Origin: Candidatus Uhrbacteria bacterium
Lineage (GTDB): Bacteria > Patescibacteriota > Patescibacteriia > JACQSD01
Assembly: GCA_016206165.1 (NCBI GenBank)
Contig: JACQSD010000017.1
Span: forward strand, 1-11,382
Length of the DNA: 11,382 nucleotides
Reading direction: 5' to 3'
Positions 1 through 4,970 of the stretch are shown here, piece by piece (position 1 is the first letter of the stretch; each line of letters opens with the position of its first letter). Made by a program: the position numbers and the translations under genes. The notes below the pieces were generated by a model. That model ran no database searches, was not told the origin of the DNA, and saw only the letters and a list, made by a program, of their open reading frames with translations.

Positions 1-11
1 GACTGTAATTA

Positions 12-51
12 TTGACAATCGTATTCACACATTTTTAACGATATGTAATAT
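12..51 (+). promoter_or_regulatory. Weak candidate promoter upstream of the first gene
   Basis: A perfect -35 hexamer TTGACA lies at 12-17. No good -10 stands at 17 bases: the hexamer there (35-40) is TTAACG. A better AT-rich box, TAATAT, lies at 46-51 but is too far away to pair with it. The stretch is AT-rich as expected for a promoter. The call rests mainly on the -35 match and is weak. Confidence 0.22.
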
Positions 52-114
52 TAGAGCGTTCAAGCAATGGATAGGACATTAAAAACATCTGCGCACATGC
101 GCGAAGGGGGTCAT

Positions 115-396
115 ATGATGAGTTTGTCTGGTCGTCTGACCAAACTGCGGATTGGTGATCATCTGATTTTTGATGGTACATCAAAAACATTGTCTATTTC
201 TAGGCGTGGCCTTGGTGGTAATTGGGAAAGTATCTACTTCCATGGCTGGGATGACAAGGCATTGATCCCTGTAGATGATCAGAAGCAGGCATTTCAGATT
301 GCTTGGATGATAAGCTGTGTTCTTGGATTTGACGTTCAAGGCGTGAATGGCTACGCGAACAATTTATATGTCTTTAAGCTTATTATAAAGACATAA
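115..396 (+). CDS. Unrecognised small protein, 93 aa
   Basis: I do not recognise this protein. The frame is open from ATG 67, but the start is placed at ATG 115 (or 118) because AAGGGGG at 104-110 is a good ribosome binding site for those codons and none precedes 67. The product has a basic N-terminal part (SGRLTKLRIGD), a stretch rich in Gly, Trp and aromatic residues (GGNWESIYFHGWDD), and a hydrophobic helix-like segment around AFQIAWMISCVLGF, too short and mixed to call a membrane span. No signal peptide or catalytic motif is visible. It precedes two other small genes on the same strand, with 25 bases to the next start, so it is probably co-transcribed with them. A cytoplasmic accessory protein is the safest description. 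Confidence 0.5.
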   Translation: MMSLSGRLTKLRIGDHLIFDGTSKTLSISRRGLGGNWESIYFHGWDDKALIPVDDQKQAFQIAWMISCVLGFDVQGVNGYANNLYVFKLIIKT

Positions 397-421
397 GGGC
401 AACTTTTGAGGAGGATAAACC

Positions 422-847
422 ATGAAAGAGATTCTTGATAACCTGCCCGTGCTCATCTTTGAGATCGTCGCGGGCATTGCTACGCCGATCCCCGAAACAC
501 AACTCGCCGTAGACTTTTGGAGAGCGCGGAAACTTCCTGTAAAACTCCTCCTATTTTTTGAATGGAGGGTTACCGCAGAAGAGCCAGAGGATGTGCAGTA
601 TGTTGTACTTTTTGGTCGTGTGGGTTTGGATACGAATCTCCATATCGCAAGATATGGGGATCCCGACCAGTGCGTTATCCGATGCTGTTATGGGTGTCGG
701 TATCGGCGTGACGATTCCCCATCGCATCGGCCACTCGGCGGTGGAGAGATTACAGAAGAAGGAATGCTTGCTGGTGAGAGTGAGCATTTCGGCATCATTG
801 AAGAGCAGTACAAGGAATTGGTACGGCGCGTCTTGAGAGTGCGTTGA
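422..847 (+). CDS. Unrecognised protein, 141 aa, with a frame-ambiguous middle
   Basis: The start is firm: GAGGAGGA at 408-415 stands six bases before ATG 422. I recognise no family. The N-terminus (residues 1-60) is acidic to amphipathic and reads like ordinary protein, as does the last third (EEGMLAGESEHFGIIEEQYKELVRR, too long to quote whole). The middle, roughly residues 77-105, is rich in Cys and Arg (CVIRCCYGCRYRR), which is typical of out-of-frame translation. In the same interval the next forward frame (about 652-750) reads smoothly with hydrophobic and Gly residues (MGIPTSALSDAVMGVGIGVT). Either the gene carries two compensating frameshifts, real or from sequencing, or the Cys/Arg stretch is genuine. 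The following zinc-ribbon gene starts within 40 bases of the stop, so the two are likely one operon. Confidence 0.5.
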   Translation: MKEILDNLPVLIFEIVAGIATPIPETQLAVDFWRARKLPVKLLLFFEWRVTAEEPEDVQYVVLFGRVGLDTNLHIARYGDPDQCVIRCCYGCRYRRDDSPSHRPLGGGEITEEGMLAGESEHFGIIEEQYKELVRRVLRVR

Positions 848-882
848 TTGGAGGAGCGTGTTCCTCATCGGGGAGGATGGAT

Positions 883-1068
883 ATGCTGTGGGGATATTGC
901 AGTGCGTGTGGTCGCGAGTTGGTAAGTGTAAACGGACAACTGTCGTGTTCGCACTGCCATCTGACACCGGAGCACAAACAGACAAAATTCTTCTGCAAAC
1001 ATTGTGGTAAGAAGCTTGTCAGTGTAAACGGGCACCTTGTTTGTGGTCGGTGTAATGAGTACGCCTGA
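883..1068 (+). CDS. Twin zinc-ribbon protein, 61 aa
   Basis: A very small protein made of two copies of one zinc-ribbon unit. Each copy reads CxxCG-[RK]-[EK]-LVSVNG-[QH]-L-x-C-xx-C: first CSACGRELVSVNGQLSCSHC, then CKHCGKKLVSVNGHLVCGRC. Eight cysteines form four CxxC knuckles, enough for two zinc sites. The linker between the units is about 11 residues (HLTPEHKQTKF). The start is placed at ATG 883 because GGGGAGG (870-876) lies six bases upstream. ATG 877 is too close to that site, and a TTG at 844 that overlaps the previous stop has no good binding site. Such ribbons bind nucleic acid or proteins; no specific role can be read. It is the last gene before a strong terminator. The near-identity of the two halves points to a recent internal duplication. 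Confidence 0.7.
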   Translation: MLWGYCSACGRELVSVNGQLSCSHCHLTPEHKQTKFFCKHCGKKLVSVNGHLVCGRCNEYA

Positions 1069-1082
1069 ATCATAAGGAGTAG

Positions 1083-1119
1083 GCCCACCCGTTTCAAATG
1101 AGACGGGTGGGCATTTTCT
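1083..1119 (+). terminator. Rho-independent terminator after the zinc-ribbon gene
   Basis: GCCCACCCGTTTC (1083-1095) pairs with GAGACGGGTGGGC (1100-1112), 13 pairs with one G-T wobble, around the loop AAAT, followed by ATTTTCT. It starts 14 bases after the zinc-ribbon stop. Confidence 0.9.
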
Positions 1120-1120
1120 A

Positions 1121-1148
1121 TGTATCAATGTAGTAATACATTAGTACA
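1121..1148. repeat. Dispersed intergenic palindrome, copy 1
   Basis: A 28-base near-palindrome with outer arms TGTA and TACA and the core AATGTAGTAATACATT. It differs from copy 3 (8408-8435) at a single base, the G in the centre. It begins just past the T-tract of the upstream terminator, and a second terminator follows 27 bases later. See also 6597-6624. Confidence 0.85.
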
Positions 1149-1175
1149 TGAATGAGTAAGATATTTAAATAAAAT

Positions 1176-1196
1176 AACCCGCCTTTGGCGGGTTTT
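1176..1196. terminator. Second compact hairpin terminator
   Basis: AACCCGCC (1176-1183) and GGCGGGTT (1187-1194) form an 8-bp stem with a TTT loop, followed by TT. The other strand also has a T-rich continuation (TTATTTTAT), so it may work in both directions. It lies downstream of palindrome copy 1. Confidence 0.75.
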
Positions 1197-1827
1197 ACAT
1201 TTCCGTGATTATCCGTGCACATCAACAATCTGTGCAATTCGTGAAATATGAATGGCGAGGCGGTCACTCGGGCGCATCAATCAGTCCTCGATTCCTTTCG
1301 TGTCATGAAGAGCACTACACTAAAGGGAAGAGACGCATGTGCTTCGGCTACACTCTGTCTCGTGACGCGGTGACGATTCACGCCTTCGGTTGCCCAGGAA
1401 CACGCTGCTCTGAATGGATACAAAACGAGCATGTTCTTTGAGTTTCCGGTACGAAGGAATGACCGCCTCATGCGTGTGTACGATTTTCCATCGTGACCCA
1501 CGAAGGAAGCGACCACCACAATCGAAAATCCAAATTTCTAAATCCTAAATCCTAAACAAATTCAAATTTCAAATGACAAAACGTTTAGGATTTCGTGCTT
1601 CGGATTTTGAATTTCCAAAGCGTTGGTCCTCCCTGCCCATACTACCCATATAGCTCCTCAGTGTGAGGTTGTCATCCTGAGAAGCAAGCGCGTAGGAATG
1701 GGCAAGGAGGTATCTCCAATTATCCTGCGATCGGGGAATGCTGTCAACTTGCGTCGCGATCAATTTTCTGACACAGCATGCGAAAAAAGTCTATCTATAT
1801 ACAGGATGTCCTCTGCTTATCCAAAAG
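1197..1827. other. Probable non-coding stretch between the first operon and the regulator
   Basis: No convincing gene is seen in these 630 bases. The open frames present (for example 1205-1441 on +) lack ribosome binding sites and read as low-quality, mixed protein. Segments have the look of worn dispersed repeats: near 1203-1245 a series of CCGTG/TCTGTG/TTCGTG words, near 1530-1620 an AT-rich inverted-repeat patch, and near 1669-1717 a segment starting TTGTCATCCTGAG that resembles intergenic repeats I recall from other environmental bacterial genomes. That last resemblance is from memory and unverified. Confidence 0.5.
1533..1614. repeat. AT-rich inverted-repeat element
   Basis: AAATCCTAAAC (1547-1557) is the exact reverse complement of GTTTAGGATTT (1583-1593), and AAATTCAAA (1558-1566) of TTTGAATTT (1606-1614). 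The two pairs overlap in order, so they cannot all form in one simple hairpin; alternate structures are possible. The left side is also a direct series (AAATCCTAAATCCTAAAC). The composition differs sharply from the flanking DNA. It is likely a dispersed repeat or the remains of one. Confidence 0.6.
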
Positions 1828-2568
1828 TTATTCACTTTTTTTATACGGTACAGCCCCGCGCCAGGCAAGTTCCCAGAGTGAACGAAATGATTTTGTCATC
1901 TCCTCGCCTTCCACGATAAAACCATGTGGTTCTGGAGCAAAGGCCATAAAGGCAAATTTGTTATCAAAAACTGCAGAGTCAGTTCCAATGTATAAGTCTT
2001 TTGGAAAGAAGCGGATCTCATATCCACTGCGGGCAACGCGACGCGCGTACTCGCGATCAGCAGGCGTATCCGTGAGCAGATCGAATATTTTTGGTCTCTC
2101 CTTTTTCTGTTTCTCAACGAATGATTCAAGGATCGGATGGAATTCTTTTGGCAGTATGTTTAGAGATCCCCAAAGACGAATTTCTTTGCCCCTAAAAATT
2201 TCTTCGTAGATGCGGAGGACACCGGCCTTGCCTTCATAGAAACGAATGCCCGGTTTTTCAACTTTGCGATTATTGATTGCTTCAAGATAGGGGAGGATTG
2301 TTCGGAGTGCACGATCTTTTTCCGCAATAATACCAAGGAGCTTTGTTGGCTCTTCTGCGCCGTAGAGTGTTCGCTTTCCTTTAACAACAGAATGAATGAG
2401 TCCTCGTTTTTGGAGTGATTCAAGAACGAGGTATGCAGTCGGACGTTTAATGTTCGCCTTCCGCGCAATCCGTGCCACGCCATCTTGCCCTAACTCAAGG
2501 CAGGCGAGGTATGTCGCCGTCTCTTTTTCGTTGAGTCCGATAGTTTGAAGCGCTTGTGGTACGTCCAT
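1828..2568 (-). CDS. TrmB-family transcriptional regulator, 246 aa (first paralogue)
   Basis: A TrmB-type regulator: an N-terminal winged helix-turn-helix binds DNA and a C-terminal domain senses a ligand. Residues 1-70 carry the HTH (IGLNEKETATYLACLELG, then ARIARKANIKRPTAYLVLES and a basic wing, VVKGKRTLYG). A short helix (about 75-100) leads to the hallmark IRFYEGKAGVLRIYEEI at 108-124. The chain ends with WELAWRGA (232-239), shared with the second paralogue (8562-9317). Length is typical for short bacterial members. The start is placed at ATG 2568, because the -10 box TATACT lies directly before it and inside any longer frame from TTG 2586. The transcript would be leaderless. The gene is divergent from the 76-aa gene, and the same inverted repeat sits on both promoters, so it probably regulates itself and its neighbour. 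The ligand is unknown. Confidence 0.88.
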   Translation of the reverse strand: MDVPQALQTIGLNEKETATYLACLELGQDGVARIARKANIKRPTAYLVLESLQKRGLIHSVVKGKRTLYGAEEPTKLLGIIAEKDRALRTILPYLEAINNRKVEKPGIRFYEGKAGVLRIYEEIFRGKEIRLWGSLNILPKEFHPILESFVEKQKKERPKIFDLLTDTPADREYARRVARSGYEIRFFPKDLYIGTDSAVFDNKFAFMAFAPEPHGFIVEGEEMTKSFRSLWELAWRGAVPYKKSE

Positions 2569-2574
2569 GATTTT

Positions 2575-2614
2575 AGTATACGGCAAAGCATAGAAAACGT
2601 CAATAGTTCTGACA
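2575..2614 (-). promoter_or_regulatory. Promoter and operator of the first TrmB-type gene
   Basis: On the - strand TTGACG (2603-2598), 17 bases, TATACT (2580-2575): a near-consensus sigma-70 promoter. The expected +1 falls on the A of ATG 2568, giving a leaderless mRNA. The -35 box is one half of an inverted repeat TGTCA-N7-TGACG read on the - strand (2614-2598). The same design occurs at 2674-2713. Confidence 0.75.
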
Positions 2615-2673
2615 ACAATATTTTATTAAAGCACGAATGTGTTAGTAAATATAGCTTTTTACATATTATATAG

Positions 2674-2713
2674 CGTCATAAGTATTGACGTTATTCTGTC
2701 GTTCCAGTATACT
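2674..2713 (+). promoter_or_regulatory. Promoter and operator of the 76-aa gene
   Basis: TTGACG (2685-2690), 17 bases, TATACT (2708-2713). The -35 box is the right half of CGTCA-N7-TGACG (2674-2690). The sequence GTCA..AA..TATTGACGTT is shared almost base for base with the divergent promoter at 2575-2614, in the opposite direction. This suggests one regulator, probably the adjacent TrmB protein, binds both. Confidence 0.72.
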
Positions 2714-2770
2714 TCACGGTTAGCATCGAAGTGTATCGATCCGCTGACACAACCCTCCCAGGAGAAGAAC

Positions 2771-3001
2771 ATGAACAGGAATGATACGGAAATGCTCGCG
2801 TTACTGAGTTTGGTGTCTTGTCTCGAGAATAGCAAAGATGGCTTTGAGGCCCATCGTTGCGTACTCCAGACTGGAAAAGGGCTGGGCTGCGAACCCCAAG
2901 CCTTCGAGCGCTTCGCGAATCACTGCGGGGATCTCAACCCGCGGAATTCCGGAGCGTTACTCAAGGCCATGTTAAGGCTCCCAAGGGTCCAGGGCGCGTA
3001 A
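2771..3001 (+). CDS. Unrecognised small protein, 76 aa
   Basis: I do not recognise this protein. ATG 2771 is chosen because AGGAG (2760-2764) lies six bases before it, and a near-consensus promoter (2685-2713) lies about 60 bases upstream; a longer frame from GTG 2639 would run through that promoter. The product begins with a helix-like segment (TEMLALLSLVSCLENSKDGF), has three cysteines (VSC, RCV, GCE) plus one near HCGD, and ends in a basic hydrophobic stretch (LLKAMLRLPRVQGA). No signal peptide or membrane span is evident. It is divergent from the TrmB-type regulator and shares its operator, so its expression is probably controlled by that protein. A GC-rich hairpin follows 30 bases after the stop. 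Confidence 0.6.
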   Translation: MNRNDTEMLALLSLVSCLENSKDGFEAHRCVLQTGKGLGCEPQAFERFANHCGDLNPRNSGALLKAMLRLPRVQGA

Positions 3002-3031
3002 GGCTGGTCCGCGTAATGACCAACCACCACC

Positions 3032-3058
3032 GGCGCAAGCGTGCACCATGCTTGCGCC
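3032..3058 (+). other. Strong GC-rich hairpin without T-tract
   Basis: GGCGCAAGC (3032-3040) pairs perfectly with GCTTGCGCC (3050-3058) around a 9-base loop. The following bases are CTCTACTCG, not a T-run, so it is not a standard intrinsic terminator. It may stabilise the 3' end of the 76-aa gene transcript or terminate weakly. The remaining 3059-3150 holds nothing I recognise. Confidence 0.6.
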
Positions 3059-3151
3059 CTCTACTCGAAATGATCTCATGAAGGTCATTTGCAGTGGGGG
3101 GGGTAACGATGGAGACATGGCACTTTGAAAATCCAGACGACACAGCAGCAG

Positions 3152-3195
3152 TTCTCCTTACGGTCTATATACGCTATAATGAGTTAACCATTAAC
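3152..3195 (+). promoter_or_regulatory. Promoter and candidate operator of the ABC importer operon
   Basis: A perfect -10 TATAAT lies at 3175-3180; the -35 at 17 bases (TTCTCC, 3152-3157) is poor, which suggests a weak or activated promoter. The predicted start point near 3186 falls inside the inverted repeat GTTAA-CCA-TTAAC (3183-3195), well placed for repression. The leader to ATG 3207 is only about 20 bases and has no Shine-Dalgarno sequence. No TPP or other riboswitch is visible. Confidence 0.55.
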
Positions 3196-3206
3196 AACAT
3201 ATCGTT

Positions 3207-4202
3207 ATGAAGAAAAATTTATCAATCGGCATTATCATCGTCGTTCTTGTGCTCGGTGTGGGCGGATTTATTCTTTTTAAGAAAGTTAATCCGGATCGTA
3301 CTGCGCTCCCGAAAGTGAAGATCGCGATGGTCACATTCCCGGGATACGCGCCACTGTATGTAGCAAAAGAAAAAGGTTTCTTTGATGGCGTGGACGTCGA
3401 ACTCGTCCGCATCGAATCAATTGGTGATATTCGTGCTGCGATGCGGAGCGGTGATGTCAATATGTACGCCGCGACCTACGATATTTATCAATCAGTCAAG
3501 GATGTTGCGCCCACCGGCATTGGTTTCCTCGTTGTCGATGAATCACATGGTGCTGACGGCTTTGCTACGGATGCAAACGTCAGCTCAATCAATGACTTAC
3601 GCGGTAAAAAAGTTGGTGCGGAACCAGGCTTCCCACCATATCTTGTGCTCCAGTACTTGCTCGATAAAGAAGGGATGACATTGAAGGATTTAGATTTTCA
3701 GGATATGCCAACGACCGATGCCGGAAACGCATTTGCTGCGAGGAAACTTGCCGCAGCGGGAATTTGGGAACCGACTTTATCCGCGAGTGTGAAGGCACGT
3801 CCGGGGTCAAAAGTTTTTGCATCAAGCGCAGATATCCCGGGGTTGGTACAGGACTTACTCTTTGCCGATGAAAAATTAGCAAAGGAGTATCCAGAAGCGC
3901 TCGAGAAGGTCGCGGCTGGTTATTTCAAGGCGCTCGAGTATATCGATACCAATCATGTCGATGCGTATCAAATCATGGCAAAGGCATTTACTGTTTCCGT
4001 TCCAGAAATGGAAGACTTTAAGACTGGGGTGAGCTGGATGAGCAAGGAGGAGAATAAGAAGTTGTTCGATCAAAATAATTCGACGAATGTGTATACGACA
4101 TACGATCTCGTTTGTCGCATTCTCCAAAAGAATGGTGATACGAACATGTGTCTTAAGTCTCACGACAAATTAACTGATGCAATCATCAAAAACATCAAGT
4201 AG
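3207..4202 (+). CDS. Membrane-anchored NMT1/SsuA-like ABC substrate-binding protein, 331 aa
   Basis: The extracytoplasmic binding protein of a NitT/TauT-type importer. Residues 7-25 (IGIIIVVLVLGVGGFILF) form one hydrophobic span after MKKN; there is no cysteine lipobox, so the protein is probably tethered by an uncleaved anchor. The fold begins with KVKIAMVTFPGYAPLYVAKE near residue 37 and continues with the family pattern: KGFFDGVDVELVRIES, the lobe segment INDLRGKKVGAEPG, and NAFAARKLAAAGIWEPTLSA, which matches the usual 'AAAWEPWLS' hinge region. The C-terminal 60 residues are helical. The substrate is not readable; relatives bind nitrate, sulfonates, riboflavin or pyrimidine precursors. 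The permease gene overlaps its end by 26 bases, so the two are translationally close. ATG 3207 has no Shine-Dalgarno but is the first codon before an obvious anchor. Confidence 0.87.
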   Translation: MKKNLSIGIIIVVLVLGVGGFILFKKVNPDRTALPKVKIAMVTFPGYAPLYVAKEKGFFDGVDVELVRIESIGDIRAAMRSGDVNMYAATYDIYQSVKDVAPTGIGFLVVDESHGADGFATDANVSSINDLRGKKVGAEPGFPPYLVLQYLLDKEGMTLKDLDFQDMPTTDAGNAFAARKLAAAGIWEPTLSASVKARPGSKVFASSADIPGLVQDLLFADEKLAKEYPEALEKVAAGYFKALEYIDTNHVDAYQIMAKAFTVSVPEMEDFKTGVSWMSKEENKKLFDQNNSTNVYTTYDLVCRILQKNGDTNMCLKSHDKLTDAIIKNIK

Positions 4203-4968
4203 CGTGATTACCGATGCAACAAAAACGACGCGAACGTATTGGCCAGCCGGCCTGTTCGCGTTGTTTTTGTTTGGGTTGTGGCACTTCGTTACTGCATACG
4301 GAGGACTCATCGACCCCCTCTTCTTGCCGTCGCCGATTAAAGTGATCAATGCTGCAATCGCACTCGGAGAAGGGAACTTATTTATTGATGTTCTCGCAAC
4401 GGTGATGCGCGTCATGGTTGCATTCGGCGCGTCAATTCTTATTGCCTTGCCACTCGCATTGGTCATGTCAGAATCCCGGTTCTTGAAGCAGCTGCTTATT
4501 CCATACATTGACTTCGTGCGGTATATTCCTGTTCCGGTTTTGATTCCACTCACAATTCTTTTTTTCGGAATCGGCGAGGAGGCAAAGATCGTACTGCTGT
4601 TTATCGGAACATTTTTTCAAGTGGTTCTTCTGTTTGAAAGTAATCTGATGCATGTGCCAAAAGAATATTTTGATTTGGCATATTCGCTCCATTTCTCGAC
4701 ATTCCAAAGACTCGCAATGAAGCTCCAATCGGCAATTCCAGAGATGTATGACAATATGCGTATTTCGTTAGGGTTGAGCTGGTCGTATGTGATTATTGTA
4801 GAGTTGGTGGCCGCACAAACCGGCATCGGTCACATGATTAAAGAAGCGCAGAGATTTTCTCTGACCGCAAATGTCTATGTCGGTATATTGATCATGGGGA
4901 TCATTGGGTTTATATCCGATTACCTTTTTAGAAAAAGCTATACGTGGTTTTTCCCATATAAGAAATAG
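4177..4968 (+). CDS. ABC importer permease (NitT/TauT type), 263 aa
   Basis: The membrane subunit that forms the translocation path. It has about six hydrophobic spans, starting at residues 22-40 (WPAGLFALFLFGLWHF) and including those near 72-97, 105-130, 135-155, 197-213 and 233-250. The segment VRYIPVPVLIPLTILFFGIGEEAKI is typical of SsuC/ThiX-like permeases. The ATPase-contacting 'EAA' loop lies at about 165-190 (EYFDLAYSLHFSTFQRLAMK onward); its normally conserved glycine is replaced (LHFS for LGAS), while the downstream proline is kept. ATG 4177 lies inside the binding-protein gene; GTG 4204, just after that stop, is an alternative that would cut only the hydrophilic N-terminus. The ATPase gene starts two bases after its stop. 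Confidence 0.9.
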   Translation: MQSSKTSSSVITDATKTTRTYWPAGLFALFLFGLWHFVTAYGGLIDPLFLPSPIKVINAAIALGEGNLFIDVLATVMRVMVAFGASILIALPLALVMSESRFLKQLLIPYIDFVRYIPVPVLIPLTILFFGIGEEAKIVLLFIGTFFQVVLLFESNLMHVPKEYFDLAYSLHFSTFQRLAMKLQSAIPEMYDNMRISLGLSWSYVIIVELVAAQTGIGHMIKEAQRFSLTANVYVGILIMGIIGFISDYLFRKSYTWFFPYKK

Positions 4969-4970
4969 TT

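Noticed and set aside
551..985. A 144-codon - strand frame over the small accessory genes
   Set aside because: It spans the firm starts and the terminator-linked operon on +, and its protein is rich in Thr, Pro and Cys without any motif.
1205..1519. Open frames of 78 and 80 codons on both strands in the gene-free stretch
   Set aside because: No ribosome binding site, mixed low-quality protein, and the two frames overlap each other.
2639..2770. Extension of the 76-aa protein upstream to GTG 2639
   Set aside because: It would run through the promoter at 2674-2713; ATG 2771 has a good ribosome binding site.
3001..3206. A thiamine-type riboswitch before the NMT1-like binding protein
   Set aside because: None of the conserved TPP elements is present, and the promoter leaves only about 20 bases of leader.
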